Of a stretch of DNA of 64,000 nt, positions 1-8,877 are shown one piece after another (position 1 is the stretch's first letter; each line of letters begins with the position of its first letter). Below the pieces are notes generated by a model. The model had not been told where the DNA came from. It searched no databases and worked only from the letters and a program-made list of their open reading frames with translations. Source of the DNA: an uncultured Pontibacter sp. (GTDB lineage: Bacteria; Bacteroidota; Bacteroidia; Cytophagales; Hymenobacteraceae); contig NZ_CANLMZ010000005.1 of the NCBI RefSeq assembly GCF_947492645.1, positions 124,001 through 188,000 on the forward strand, written 5' to 3'. The position numbers were made by a program, and so were the translations under genes.

Positions 1-2
1 TT

Positions 3-1382
3 TACGGTATGGCAACAGTTGGTTATAAAGACACCTACTTTGTTGACTTCTCAGTTAGAAGAGACCACTCATCAACCCTACCAGATCCTTATTACTATCC
101 TTCAGTATCTGCCTCGTTTGTATTCAGCGAATTGCTTAACTGGCAGCCACTATCTTATGGTAAGTTAAGAGCTAGCTACGCCATGGCAGGTAACGATGTT
201 GGTGTGTATGCTACCTCTTTAAACTATGAAACAGGCGGACTGTACGGAAATGAGGGAGGCACAGTTAATACAGCCTATGTTCCTGATGTGCTGAATAACC
301 CTAACATTAAACCATCATTTGCCACATCATACGAAATAGGTACTGACTTACAATTCTTTAACGGTAGATTAGGAGCAGACATCACATACTATGAACAGCG
401 TAATGAGGATGACGTAATTTCTCTTAACGTTTCTGGTGCAAGCGGTTACAGTTCTTCCTACATCAACGCCGGCTTAATGGTAAACAAAGGGATCGAAATT
501 GCACTTACAGGTACACCAATACAAACTCAGAAATTCTCTTGGGATATAGCATTTAACGCTGCAAGAAACAGAGGCACCGTGAAAGAACTTTACCCTGGAC
601 TAGACTCTCGTTTGTTAGAATCCAATACGTATAGCGGTGTGCCAATGTATCTGTACTCAAATGTTGGCGAGCAATTTGGCACTATTGTAGGGCAGGCATA
701 CCAGCGCGACCCTGCAACAGGCAAAATACTTCTTGGCAGCAACAACATGCCATTGTATACTACTGCAACACACAACTTTGGTACTGTACTGCCTGATGCC
801 ACAGGTGGCCTTCAGAATACCTTCCGCCTTGGTAAGTTTGATCTAGGTGCTATGATCGATTATCAGTTCGGCGGTCAGTTTATCAGCTGGTCACGCATGC
901 TATCAGTTAAGGCTGGTCTGGCTCCTGAAACAGCCGCTTTGAATGAAAACGGCAAAAACGTACGCGACCCACTTGCTGAAGGTGGTGGCGTAAAAGTTAG
1001 CGGAATCTACGGTCCAGGTGTAATAATAGGCGGAGAGGATATGTCCGGCAAAGAATTCAATGGCTTTGTAGATGCAAGAACATACTTCAGAAACACATTA
1101 GGTACCAGAATTTACGAGGAGTGGATATATGATGCCTCTTATGTTAGATTAAGAGAAGTTAGGTTAGGCTACAGCCTGGACAAAGCCTCACTAGGTAGCT
1201 TGCCTTTCCAAAGAATAGGCATTGCACTTATTGCCCGTAACCCTTTAATGATCTGGCAGGAAGCACCAGAAGGCCTGAATCCTGCAGAACTTGCAACAGG
1301 TTCATCCTCTTTCGGCTGGCTGGAGACTGGTGGTTTAAACACCGTAAGATCATACGGGGTAAACTTGAATATTTCATTCTAA
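3..1382 (+). CDS. SusC/RagA-family TonB-linked outer membrane protein, 3' part
   Basis: This is the C-terminal part of a SusC-type TonB-dependent transporter, which would import a ligand captured by its SusD partner across the outer membrane. The frame is open from the left window edge, so the signal peptide, CarboxypepD_reg domain and plug lie outside. Visible beta-barrel hallmarks include a GYKDTYFVDFSVRRDHSS strand, AGNDVG, the KPSFATSYEIGTDLQFFNGR segment, a late YVRLREVRLGY strand and a final aromatic residue (NISF). The SusD gene follows after 12 bases, as is usual for the pair. The substrate cannot be told from this fragment. The first Met at base 9 is internal and is not a start. Confidence 0.93.
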   Translation, partial: YGMATVGYKDTYFVDFSVRRDHSSTLPDPYYYPSVSASFVFSELLNWQPLSYGKLRASYAMAGNDVGVYATSLNYETGGLYGNEGGTVNTAYVPDVLNNPNIKPSFATSYEIGTDLQFFNGRLGADITYYEQRNEDDVISLNVSGASGYSSSYINAGLMVNKGIEIALTGTPIQTQKFSWDIAFNAARNRGTVKELYPGLDSRLLESNTYSGVPMYLYSNVGEQFGTIVGQAYQRDPATGKILLGSNNMPLYTTATHNFGTVLPDATGGLQNTFRLGKFDLGAMIDYQFGGQFISWSRMLSVKAGLAPETAALNENGKNVRDPLAEGGGVKVSGIYGPGVIIGGEDMSGKEFNGFVDARTYFRNTLGTRIYEEWIYDASYVRLREVRLGYSLDKASLGSLPFQRIGIALIARNPLMIWQEAPEGLNPAELATGSSSFGWLETGGLNTVRSYGVNLNISF

Positions 1383-1394
1383 ACAGAAAAGCAG

Positions 1395-2786
1395 ATGAAG
1401 AAACTATATATATTTCTACTAGCCTGTCTGTCTCTAACAAGCTGTGAGATAGATGAAGACATTAATGTAAACCCAAACAAGCCAAGTGAGGCATCTGGTA
1501 GTCAGCTTTTAGCAAACTCCATGCTCAGCCTGCCGGGTTTAAGCTCCTCTACTCAAGGTGAGTTTATGGCGCAGTACCTGTCAGAACTGCAGTACGTTGG
1601 AGCTTCTCTTTACCCGGAAGGTGCTACTAACTTTTATGGTTGGTATACAGGCCCGCTCATGAACCTTGAGACAGTAATCACATCAGAGGAACTAGACGGT
1701 AAAGAAGGCCCTATTGCTAATCAGAAGGCTGTTGCTAAAATTTTAAAGGCCTATTACTTCTGGAACATTACGGACCGTTGGGGAGATGTACCATATGCAC
1801 AGGCGCTAAAAGGAAACGAAAACTTTACACCGGCTTACGATACACAGGAATCCATTTACAACAATCTGTTTATACTTTTGAATGAGGCAAATCAGCAGAT
1901 CGTTTCCGGCTCTATAAGTAATGATATTGTTTATGGAGGCAATATGGAGAGATGGAGAAAGCTTGGCAACACTATAAGGTTACTGATGGCGCTTCGTATA
2001 TCGGAGGTAAACCCAACCAAAGGTAAAGAAGAGTTTAATAAAGCCTTGGAAGCAGGTATTATGACTTCAAACGAAGATAACTTTGTTTTCAAGCATCTGG
2101 CTGTTGAAGCGAATGAAAACTACTGGTATTCACAGATTTTCCGTCAGAACCGATTAACCTGGTGGTCTTTAAGTGAGAACCTTGTTAACACATTGGAAGC
2201 TACAGATGACCCCCGCCTGCCAGTTTTTGCAAACACAAACGAAGATGGCGAATACGCAGGCTTAACGTTTGGCTCTCCTAACGGCGGCGACCCTAACCAA
2301 TTCTCTACCCTTGGTGGCCAGATCTGGGAACAGGATGCTCCGGTTTACCTGGTAACTTACGCACAGGCTTTATTTGCTAAAGCAGAAGCTGCCAAGCGCG
2401 GCTGGATTGCAGGCGGTGATGCAGAAGCGGAAGCTAACTATAATGAAGCTATAAAGCAGTCTATCGACCAATGGACAGGAAGCACTACAGCAGCAGCAGA
2501 TTACCTTGCAAATGCTGAAGTAGCTTATACCCCAGCCAATGCCATAGAGCAAATTGCAGAGCAACGCTATATTCACCTGTTCATGCATGGTTATGAGGCG
2601 TGGGCAGAATGGCGCAGAACTGGCTATCCTGATAATTTAGTGGCACCAGAAGGTAAAGCAGTACCAACCAGATTAATGTATACAGCTAACGAAGCAGCCA
2701 ACAATACTGCTAACTACAACGAAGCTTTACAAAGACAATTTGGTGGAACTGATGGCCTTTACGGCAAAGTATGGTGGGATAAATAA
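1395..2786 (+). CDS. SusD/RagB-like outer membrane lipoprotein
   Basis: Surface lipoprotein that binds the substrate of the preceding SusC transporter. The first 16 residues are a lipoprotein signal peptide with lipobox LTSC, giving a lipidated Cys17. The acidic run after the Cys (EIDED) fits a Bacteroidota surface-export signal. The start of the mature protein (NVNPNKPSEAS) and the helical segments YYFWNITDRWGDVPY, YAQALFAKAEAAKRGW and the late EQRYIHLFMHGYEAWAEWRRTGYP are typical of the SusD-like_2 type. Its length of 463 residues is normal. It shares a transcription unit with SusC and is followed by a strong terminator. Neighbouring genes give no hint of the glycan or peptide bound. Confidence 0.93.
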   Translation: MKKLYIFLLACLSLTSCEIDEDINVNPNKPSEASGSQLLANSMLSLPGLSSSTQGEFMAQYLSELQYVGASLYPEGATNFYGWYTGPLMNLETVITSEELDGKEGPIANQKAVAKILKAYYFWNITDRWGDVPYAQALKGNENFTPAYDTQESIYNNLFILLNEANQQIVSGSISNDIVYGGNMERWRKLGNTIRLLMALRISEVNPTKGKEEFNKALEAGIMTSNEDNFVFKHLAVEANENYWYSQIFRQNRLTWWSLSENLVNTLEATDDPRLPVFANTNEDGEYAGLTFGSPNGGDPNQFSTLGGQIWEQDAPVYLVTYAQALFAKAEAAKRGWIAGGDAEAEANYNEAIKQSIDQWTGSTTAAADYLANAEVAYTPANAIEQIAEQRYIHLFMHGYEAWAEWRRTGYPDNLVAPEGKAVPTRLMYTANEAANNTANYNEALQRQFGGTDGLYGKVWWDK

Positions 2787-2800
2787 ACACACCAAAGAAT

Positions 2801-2843
2801 AAAAAGAAAGAGGCTGCGTAACTAACGCAGCCTCTTTCTTTTT
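2801..2843. terminator. Bidirectional intrinsic terminator
   Basis: Perfect 19-bp inverted repeat (2801-2819 and 2825-2843) with a 5-nt loop, A-rich on the left and T-rich on the right. It lies between the convergent susD and the MpaB-like gene and can end both transcripts. Confidence 0.9.
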
Positions 2844-2862
2844 ATATCACGCCTACTTTAGG

Positions 2863-3627
2863 TCAAGCCGGCACACGATCCAAAGCTTTTATCTCGTTTT
2901 TATAAGCTCCCGGTAGTATGGCTGCTTTCAATAACCAGTCTAGGTTAAAGCGGCGGGTTATTTTGTAGATGCCCAGCACAGGCACCAACCAGTGGTACCG
3001 CCCCAAACCAAGCATTTTGATTACTAACTGCGGTACTACCAACTTTTGCGCCTCCAGCAGCAGCATGTACCGTATCGGGCCAAGGTGCTTTTTATATTGC
3101 TTATACAGATCAAACGTATACTTACTCTCCTGCAAATTCTGATGCAGGTGTTCATCCCTTGCCACCAGCCATTGCTCAAAAGTTTGTGGTAGGTCTTTAA
3201 GCCCCATGCGGCTGCCAACCCGATAAAAAGTATCGAAAACTTCTGCTTTTTCTGCCTCCGTAAGCTTTCGCTCCAGCAGCTCAAAAGATCGAATAGAGTA
3301 GTCAATCAACATGAAAAGCACATCGCGGTAGGCCCAGTCCGGTATAGATTGCCCCCGCTTCTGCTCGACACCAGCATGTATGGCCGCCATTTTATCAATC
3401 GCGCTGTGGGCAACCTCCTCGGTTGAGAAAACAATCTGCCTTGCGTAACCAACGGTAGAGAACAAACGCCCAAGCGGGTCAGAAGGCAGGCGACCTGTAA
3501 AATACAGCCAATCCACAGCTTTGTTTAAAGCAAATTCAGCAGAGGCACCGGCAAATATAAAAAGCACAGTATCGCTTTTACCCCATATTTCCCGAACAAC
3601 AGAGGTTTCTCTCACAAACATTTTCAT
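2863..3627 (-). CDS. MpaB/latex-clearing-type oxygenase-like protein (DUF2236)
   Basis: The N-terminal half carries the pattern of the ER-bound oxygenase MpaB / rubber oxygenase catalytic family (DUF2236): REIWGKSDTVLFIFAGASAE, then a GRLFSTVGYARQIVFS helix followed by two His residues (about 74 and 84) in EEVAHSAIDKMAAIHAGV. Family members are haem proteins, and some cleave rubber or act in mycophenolate synthesis. Most bacterial members have no known substrate, and none can be inferred here. The protein is 254 residues, soluble and without a signal peptide. The start is ATG, with a second ATG two codons later. It converges with susD and appears monocistronic. The family call is fairly sure; the activity is not. 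Confidence 0.75.
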   Translation of the reverse strand: MKMFVRETSVVREIWGKSDTVLFIFAGASAEFALNKAVDWLYFTGRLPSDPLGRLFSTVGYARQIVFSTEEVAHSAIDKMAAIHAGVEQKRGQSIPDWAYRDVLFMLIDYSIRSFELLERKLTEAEKAEVFDTFYRVGSRMGLKDLPQTFEQWLVARDEHLHQNLQESKYTFDLYKQYKKHLGPIRYMLLLEAQKLVVPQLVIKMLGLGRYHWLVPVLGIYKITRRFNLDWLLKAAILPGAYKNEIKALDRVPA

Positions 3628-3702
3628 ACTTTATCAACGATGTAAGAGCGTAAAACGTGCCGTGTTCCGGCTTATAACTACAGCCTAAAAACTGAGAAGG
3701 AA

Positions 3703-4560
3703 CTACTTTACTGGCTCGGCCAAAACACTTTGCTCTAATGCAATCAAATCCTGCAGCAGCTCCAGCGAAACTGGTCCAGGCTTGCCGCTTCCAATTAGCT
3801 GCCCGTTTACTTGCACAATGGGTAAGATGCGTTTGGTGGTACTGGTCAGGAAGGTTTCTTTAGCTTGCATTATTTCATCCAGCATAATGTCACGGGCATC
3901 TACTTTATACTTTCTGGCAGCCAGCTTCATTACATTTTTGCGTGTGATGCCTTTAAGTATGTTTTCGGCTGGCGTAACCACGGTGTTATCCTGGGTAACC
4001 ATGAAAAAGTTGCAGCGCGGGAATTCAGTAACGAAGCCGTTACTGTGGTAAAGCACTTCCTCGGCATTTTGCGCTTTCATGTGGTGCAGCAGCCTGATGC
4101 CTGTAGTATAGTTTATGGATTTTACGACGGGCAGGTCGCGCAAATACTCGTGGGTGATGATGCTGATGCCCTGCGTCACTTTAGCTATTGAAGGCAGCAC
4201 AAGCGGTTGCTGCTGTATAATGAGATTAGGCGCTGACGGCTCGAAACCACCTTCAGAGTAGCCGCCAGTTAAGATCATCTTTACACCGGACACCGTAAGA
4301 TTGTTAAGCCTTATTAACTTCCCTATTATCTGCCTGAGATCTTCTTTGCTGTAGGGGACCTGCAGGTACATCAGGCTGGCCGAATTATAAAACCGCTCCA
4401 GGTAATCGTCTAGGAAAAGTGGGTTCTGGCCTTCAACTTTAAAATAATCGAAAACCCCATAGCCACGCTGTATAGCCAGGTCGCTGATGTGCAAAAAAGC
4501 CTGGGGTGCGGATGTAAACGAGCCGTTTACAAATACCTGAAGTGAAGATTGCGCTTCCAT
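3703..4560 (-). CDS. Class IV aminotransferase (PLP enzyme)
   Basis: A 285-residue fold-type IV PLP enzyme. The Schiff-base lysine is K147 in VKSINY, and the cofactor-phosphate segment TEFPRCNFF (about 178-186) matches the TEgxxxNfF pattern. The early ISDLAIQRGYGVFDYF segment is the usual substrate-side motif. Relatives include branched-chain aminotransferase, D-amino-acid transaminase and aminodeoxychorismate lyase, and sequence alone does not separate them. The full BCAT length (over 300 residues) is not reached, so a D-alanine-transaminase or PabC-like role is as likely. The gene stands alone. A minus-strand TAcaTTTG-like -7 element (4585-4592) lies 25 bases upstream of the ATG. Confidence 0.85.
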   Translation of the reverse strand: MEAQSSLQVFVNGSFTSAPQAFLHISDLAIQRGYGVFDYFKVEGQNPLFLDDYLERFYNSASLMYLQVPYSKEDLRQIIGKLIRLNNLTVSGVKMILTGGYSEGGFEPSAPNLIIQQQPLVLPSIAKVTQGISIITHEYLRDLPVVKSINYTTGIRLLHHMKAQNAEEVLYHSNGFVTEFPRCNFFMVTQDNTVVTPAENILKGITRKNVMKLAARKYKVDARDIMLDEIMQAKETFLTSTTKRILPIVQVNGQLIGSGKPGPVSLELLQDLIALEQSVLAEPVK

Positions 4561-4889
4561 AGTTTTAGAAGTGAATGGTTAAAGCAAATGTATCAGAAAA
4601 ATTAATTTGGGCCAGCACCTTTTCAACATTTATGCAGCACGATTCATCCTTTTATACTATTTTAGATGTTCCGCTACCTAAAAGCAGCAGATTAGAAATA
4701 TGCAATCAAAAAAGTTTGATTTCTGAAGATTATAGGTTTTATTCGAACTAAATACAATAATCATTCCTTTATAGTGTTTAGCATAACAGGTGCACAAGCC
4801 TGTGCCGGTAAGTATAAATACACTTCAGTAAAGTATTTCCCGGTGCTTTTCAACCTTTTTAGTTATTAATTATTTATTCTTTCAAGATT
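4561..4889. other. Divergent intergenic region, no gene
   Basis: 329 bases between the divergent aminotransferase and coiled-coil protein genes. A CAAATGTA sequence at 4585-4592 reads TACATTTG on the minus strand and fits a Bacteroidota -7 element for the aminotransferase, though no well-spaced -33 TTG is seen. The part nearer 4780-4850 has short CAGG/CCTG dyads of no clear meaning. No ORF or RNA gene is evident. Confidence 0.5.
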
Positions 4890-5558
4890 ATGAAGGCATT
4901 TTTTTTAACCTTGATTTTTGCGTCGTCTGTGGCAGTAGTACAAGCACAGGACGCAGCTACCCAAGAAGCTCAGGCATCGGCTAAACTGCAAAGCCAGTTT
5001 AAGGGCCTGAAGGAAAACGCCAACAGTTACAGAGAGGGCAGCCGAGAATACAAGGTAGTAAACGTTAGCGCTTTAGATTCTTTCTGGAAAAGCGTGGAGA
5101 CTAACATCAAAGCCACCGAAGCAAAATTGGATAAGGCCCGAAGCGGTTCTAAAGAAGAACTACAGCAGGCACAATCTAAAATAGATGCCCAGCAGGCAGA
5201 AATAGTGGCGCTGCAAAAAGACAATGCCTTAAAAGACGAAGAAGTAAAGAAAAGCGACAGCATTTCAATTTTCGGTGTTTTCTATATTCCAAAGCAAGCA
5301 TTCGTAATCCTGATGTTCTCCATTATTGGGGTACTGTTGCTAATAGCTGGTATTTTATACTTCCAGTTTAAAAACAGCAAAGTAGTGACCGAGCAAAAGA
5401 AACGCGCTTACGATGAAATTGACGCAGAATTGCAGGAGGTAAAGAAAGTTGCCCGTGAAAAAGAGCTGAAACTGAAGCGCGATCTGCAAACCGAGATGAA
5501 CCGTATCGAGGAATTAAACCAGGAAATCAGCAACTTGCAAAAGAAGGTAATGGCCTAG
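4890..5558 (+). CDS. Exported single-span membrane protein with two coiled coils
   Basis: Function not recognised. Residues 1-19 form a signal peptide (cleavage near VQAQD). A helical coiled-coil region of about 110 residues follows, rich in Ala/Gln/Lys/Glu. One strong transmembrane helix spans about residues 137-157 (VILMFSIIGVLLLIAGILYF). A second charged coiled coil fills the C-terminus with KK/RE/EL heptads. The layout suggests a periplasmic coil joined through the inner membrane to a cytoplasmic coil. Similar short proteins are widespread in Bacteroidota and, as I recall, are sometimes labelled tRNA (guanine-N1)-methyltransferase; nothing here supports a methyltransferase. The gene is monocistronic with its own terminator. 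Confidence 0.8.
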   Translation: MKAFFLTLIFASSVAVVQAQDAATQEAQASAKLQSQFKGLKENANSYREGSREYKVVNVSALDSFWKSVETNIKATEAKLDKARSGSKEELQQAQSKIDAQQAEIVALQKDNALKDEEVKKSDSISIFGVFYIPKQAFVILMFSIIGVLLLIAGILYFQFKNSKVVTEQKKRAYDEIDAELQEVKKVAREKELKLKRDLQTEMNRIEELNQEISNLQKKVMA

Positions 5559-5577
5559 TTCATTTAAAGTATAATTT

Positions 5578-5616
5578 AAAAAGCCCCGGGAAGTGTAGCG
5601 CTCTCCGGGGCTTTTT
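5578..5616 (+). terminator. Intrinsic terminator after the coiled-coil gene
   Basis: 12-bp perfect stem (5578-5589 with 5605-5616), GC-rich core CCCCGG, 15-nt loop and a T-tract on the 3' side, 20 bases after the stop codon. Confidence 0.88.
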
Positions 5617-5751
5617 GTGTTTAACTACCCCCCTCTTTTGCCTATCCTCCCAAACACCTGTGAGAAATATGGAATATTGCGGTACTGTAAAATGCCCTGG
5701 ATTTATCCACCTGCTCGAAATCACACACTAAAATATTTTTCATAAAACTAC

Positions 5752-5781
5752 TTGCACCTGAAATTTATAATCGTAATTTTA
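5752..5781 (+). promoter_or_regulatory. Predicted promoter of the ars operon
   Basis: TTG at 5752-5754, a 19-base spacer, then TAATTTTA at 5774-5781, one base off the Bacteroidota -7 consensus TAnnTTTG. The -7 element lies inside the arsR palindrome, so bound repressor would block polymerase. Confidence 0.55.
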
Positions 5782-5790
5782 CGATTATAA
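5765..5790. promoter_or_regulatory. ArsR operator palindrome
   Basis: Perfect 12-bp inverted repeat (5765-5776 and 5779-5790, core AATCGTAA/TTACGATT) with a 2-base centre, ending 5 bases before the arsR start codon. Size, symmetry and place fit a winged-helix ArsR dimer site for autoregulation. Confidence 0.8.
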
Positions 5791-5794
5791 AAAT

Positions 5795-6127
5795 ATGGGA
5801 GCTACAAAAACAGAAGAATTTACACAGGCCGATATCACGATAGCCAAGTATGCTAAAGCACTAGGCCACCCGGCACGCATTGCCATACTTCGCATTTTGC
5901 TGGAACGCACCTCCTGCATTTGCGGCCATATTGTGGAGGAACTTCCGCTCTCGCAGTCTACGGTGTCGCAGCACTTGAAGGAGCTAAAAGAAGCAGGACT
6001 GATAAAAGGTGACATTGAGGGCAAAAAAGTATGCTACTGCATTGATGCACAGGCATGGCAAGAGGCGCAACTGCTCTTACAAGTAATGTTCGGCAAGTAT
6101 AAAGTATGCGACACCAGTTGCTGCTAA
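5795..6127 (+). CDS. arsR: ArsR-family arsenic-responsive repressor
   Basis: A 110-residue winged-helix SmtB/ArsR repressor that would leave DNA when it binds As(III) or Sb(III). The N-terminal helix carries [29 protein letters not shown] metal-site segment (Cys about 41 and 43) is followed by the recognition helix [17 protein letters not shown] and a short GKKVCYCID wing. Extra thiols sit in the wing (CYC) and at the end (CDTSCC). It is the first gene of the arsenic cluster, with its own palindrome upstream. The assignment to arsenic rather than zinc or cadmium rests on the downstream arsM and ACR3 genes. Confidence 0.92.
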   Translation: MGATKTEEFTQADITIAKYAKALGHPARIAILRILLERTSCICGHIVEELPLSQSTVSQHLKELKEAGLIKGDIEGKKVCYCIDAQAWQEAQLLLQVMFGKYKVCDTSCC

Positions 6128-6141
6128 AAAAATTTGACAAG

Positions 6142-6165
6142 ATTAATCGTAAAATACCGATAATT
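6142..6165. promoter_or_regulatory. Imperfect second ArsR-like site before arsM
   Basis: The left half ATTAATCGTAA repeats the half-site of the arsR palindrome. The right half ACCGATAATT is a degenerate partner centred near 6153. It sits 15 bases before arsM and may give arsM a weaker, separate response. This is inference from half-site identity. Confidence 0.45.
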
Positions 6166-6179
6166 TAAAATTTGAAACT

Positions 6180-7025
6180 ATGAACAACGCAGAAGAATTA
6201 AAGAAGATTGTTCGCGAAAAGTACAGCGAGATAGCCAACCAAAGCAAAGACCAGAACGCAGCCTCGTGCTGCGGCGCCACCGGTTGCAGCACCGTAGACT
6301 ATGCCATTTTTGCAGACAACTATACCGAACTGGAAGGTTATAACGCCGATGCTGATCTGGGCTTAGGCTGCGGCCTGCCAACAGAATTTGCCCAGATTAA
6401 AAAAGGTGATACTGTAATAGACCTTGGCTCCGGGGCTGGCAACGACTGCTTTGTGGCCCGTGCCCTGGTAGGCGAAAACGGCAAAGTAATTGGCGTAGAC
6501 ATGACAGAGGCCATGATCAAAAAGGCCCGTGAGAATGCCGAGAAGCTTGACTTTAACAACGTAGAGTTTCGCCAGGGCGAGATTGAGGACCTGCCGATAG
6601 CTGCCAACCGCGCCGACGTGGTGGTAAGCAACTGTGTGTTAAACCTGGTTCCGGACAAGCAAAAGGCTTTTGCCGAGACGTTTCGTGTATTGAAGCCAGG
6701 CGGCCACTTCAGCATTTCCGATGTGGTGCTGGTAGGCGAGCTACCAGAAGGCTTGGTTAAAGCCAGCGAAATGTATGCGGGTTGTGTATCCGGTGCTATC
6801 CAGAAAAACGATTACCTGCAAATTATAAAAGAGGCTGGTTTCGAGAATATTACTGTACAAAAAGAGAAAGCTATACAGGTGCCGGATGAGATTCTGCTCG
6901 ATTATTTAACCGAAGAAGAGATCAAGGCTTTTAGAAACAGCAAGACGGGCATTTTTAGTGTTACCGTTTATGGCAATAAGCCAGCTGCCTCTGCCTGCTG
7001 CGAGCCGGGTGCCGGCTGCTGCTAA
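6180..7025 (+). CDS. arsM: Arsenite S-adenosylmethionine methyltransferase
   Basis: Converts As(III) to methylated, partly volatile arsenicals with SAM and thiols. At 281 residues it has the family shape: SAM site DLGSGAGND (81-89), acidic D107 after strand 2 (VIGVDMTE), and the three As(III)-binding cysteines C64 (GLGCGLP), C152 (SNCVLN) and C202 (YAGCVSG). A CC pair at about 30-31 and a Cys-rich tail (CCEPGAGCC) add thiols and are common in ArsM relatives. It lies 52 bases after arsR and before the ACR3 pump, so methylation and efflux work side by side. Confidence 0.95.
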   Translation: MNNAEELKKIVREKYSEIANQSKDQNAASCCGATGCSTVDYAIFADNYTELEGYNADADLGLGCGLPTEFAQIKKGDTVIDLGSGAGNDCFVARALVGENGKVIGVDMTEAMIKKARENAEKLDFNNVEFRQGEIEDLPIAANRADVVVSNCVLNLVPDKQKAFAETFRVLKPGGHFSISDVVLVGELPEGLVKASEMYAGCVSGAIQKNDYLQIIKEAGFENITVQKEKAIQVPDEILLDYLTEEEIKAFRNSKTGIFSVTVYGNKPAASACCEPGAGCC

Positions 7026-7037
7026 CCTATATACTTG

Positions 7038-7164
7038 CTCAGCTGATTGTTATTTCTACCCTCTTCTCCTATAGATGATTACCCCATTTTTTACTCCTAG
7101 AGGAAAGAGTATTATATAAGTGGAGATCCTCTTTTGAAGGAGTAAGCATTAGCAATCAGCTGAG
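7038..7164. repeat. Nested inverted-repeat region between arsM and the ACR3 gene
   Basis: A 12-bp inverted repeat (7038-7049 and 7153-7164) encloses two mutually exclusive hairpins. One pairs 7092-7104 with 7127-7144 (13 bp with one bulge). The other pairs 7061-7074 with 7097-7109. The pump gene starts 20 bases after the outer stem. It could be a transcript-level switch, an RNA stability element or a relic of a short inverted-repeat element. Confidence 0.5.
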
Positions 7165-7183
7165 AACAACATTTAAACACCAC

Positions 7184-8263
7184 ATGGAACATTGCGCACC
7201 TGCCCATAACCGAAAAAAACTTGGCTTTTTAGACCGCTTTCTCACGCTTTGGATTTTCCTGGCGATGCTGATTGGCGTAAGTATAGGTTATTTTTTACCG
7301 GAAAGTTCTGGCTATGTAAACTCACTATCCAGCGGCACTACCAACATACCCATTGCCATTGGGTTGATCCTGATGATGTACCCGCCGTTGGCTAAGGTAA
7401 ATTACCGCCTGCTACCAAAGGTGTTTGGCAACACAAAGGTAATAGGCCTGTCGCTGCTGCTGAACTGGGTTGTTGGGCCGCTACTCATGTTTATACTGGC
7501 TATTACGTTTCTGCGCGACTACCCCGAATACATGACCGGGCTTATACTTATCGGCCTGGCGCGTTGCATTGCCATGGTGCTTGTCTGGAACGACCTGGCC
7601 GACGGCAGCCGGGAGTATGCAGCCGGACTGGTAGCGCTTAACAGCATTTTCCAAGTATTTCTGTACAGCTTTTATGCCTGGCTCTTTATAACCAAACTCC
7701 CTCCTCTTTTCGGCTTTGAGGGTGCTATCGTGGATATTTCAATCGGTGTAATTGCAGAGAGTGTTGCCATCTACTTAGGCATACCTTTTCTGGCCGGTGC
7801 ACTTACCCGAATCATACTTGTACCGCTAAAGGGCCAGGAGTGGTACCAAAACAGATTTATCCCTGCCATCTCTCCTGTCACGCTTATTGCCCTGCTGTTT
7901 ACCATACTTGTAATGTTCAGCCTAAAAGGAGAGCTTATCGTAAGTTTACCGTTTGATGTGCTGCGCATTGCCCTGCCGCTTGTAATATACTTTGCAATCA
8001 TGTTCCTGATCAGCTTTTTTGTATGCAAAGCTGCAGGAGCAAATTACGCAGAGAATGCCTCAGTAGCCTTTACGGCAGCAGGCAACAACTTTGAGTTAGC
8101 CATTGCGGTTGCCATTGCGGTTTTCGGTATAAACTCAGGAGAGGCTTTTGCCGGTGTGGTGGGGCCACTAGTGGAGGTACCTGCTTTGATTGCTTTGGTT
8201 AATGTAGCCTTCTGGCTGCGAAACAAGTTTTATTCTCAGCAAACCAACCCCCTAAAAGCATGA
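7184..8263 (+). CDS. arsB: ACR3-family arsenite efflux permease
   Basis: Inner membrane carrier that expels As(OH)3/arsenite using the proton gradient. The 359-residue protein has about ten hydrophobic helices. The family-defining [16 protein letters not shown] segment contains the essential Cys128, and a conserved Glu lies in [18 protein letters not shown] near residue 305. Both match the residues known as essential in ACR3 proteins. A His/Cys N-terminal extension (MEHCAPAH) is unusual and might bind metal. The reading frame overlaps the next gene by four bases (ATGA), showing translational coupling. Often labelled arsB or acr3; this is the ACR3 type, not E. coli ArsB. Confidence 0.95.
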   Translation: MEHCAPAHNRKKLGFLDRFLTLWIFLAMLIGVSIGYFLPESSGYVNSLSSGTTNIPIAIGLILMMYPPLAKVNYRLLPKVFGNTKVIGLSLLLNWVVGPLLMFILAITFLRDYPEYMTGLILIGLARCIAMVLVWNDLADGSREYAAGLVALNSIFQVFLYSFYAWLFITKLPPLFGFEGAIVDISIGVIAESVAIYLGIPFLAGALTRIILVPLKGQEWYQNRFIPAISPVTLIALLFTILVMFSLKGELIVSLPFDVLRIALPLVIYFAIMFLISFFVCKAAGANYAENASVAFTAAGNNFELAIAVAIAVFGINSGEAFAGVVGPLVEVPALIALVNVAFWLRNKFYSQQTNPLKA

Positions 8264-8877
8264 TCTTAGGCCCTACCCTACAGGCTACTGCCTTGCAATT
8301 GGAACAAGAGTTTGACCAGATACCAGTAGCAAGAAAAGAACTGCTGCTGCAACTGAGCCGCTATATCAGCAACAAGAAAGCAGCAGGGCAGCCAATAGAT
8401 CTCGTGTTTATTTGCACCCATAACTCCCGCCGCAGCCATATGGCGCAGCTGTGGGCGCAGGCAGCGGCCACCTCTTTTGCTGTTGAAAAGGTAACTACCT
8501 ACTCGGGAGGCACCGAGGCAACAGCCTTTTACCATGCCGCTGTAAAAGCAATGCAAAAAGCTGGTTTTGAAGTGTCAAAACTCACAGAAGATCAAAACCC
8601 AATGTATGCTGTAACCTATGCTGATGCTATAGCACCGGTAAAAGTATGGTCTAAAAAGTATGATGATGCGGCTAACCCTACCGCCGGTTTTGGCGCCATC
8701 ATGACCTGCTCTGATGCCGATGGGAACTGCCCTTTTGTAGAAGGCGCTGAAAAGCGCATTGCAATTACCTACCAAGACCCCAAAGCCTCAGACGGTACAC
8801 CCCAGCAGGAAGAAGTATACTTTACAAGGGCGTTGCAGATTGGCAGAGAGATGTTGTTTGTTTTCAGCAAAGTATAA
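8260..8877 (+). CDS. Low-molecular-weight phosphatase-fold arsenate reductase-like protein
   Basis: The LMW protein tyrosine phosphatase / thioredoxin-coupled ArsC fold is indicated by the P-loop [11 protein letters not shown], where C52-x5-R58 is the oxyanion loop. It probably reduces As(V) to As(III) for the pump it overlaps by four bases. At 205 residues it is longer than ordinary ArsC (about 130-140), with about 40 extra N-terminal residues. It has a second thiol pair, C150 and C157 in [12 protein letters not shown], likely resolving cysteines. Databases call such proteins protein-tyrosine-phosphatase; arsenate reduction is inferred from context. Last gene of the operon, with its stop inside the terminator stem. 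Confidence 0.82.
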   Translation: MILGPTLQATALQLEQEFDQIPVARKELLLQLSRYISNKKAAGQPIDLVFICTHNSRRSHMAQLWAQAAATSFAVEKVTTYSGGTEATAFYHAAVKAMQKAGFEVSKLTEDQNPMYAVTYADAIAPVKVWSKKYDDAANPTAGFGAIMTCSDADGNCPFVEGAEKRIAITYQDPKASDGTPQQEEVYFTRALQIGREMLFVFSKV

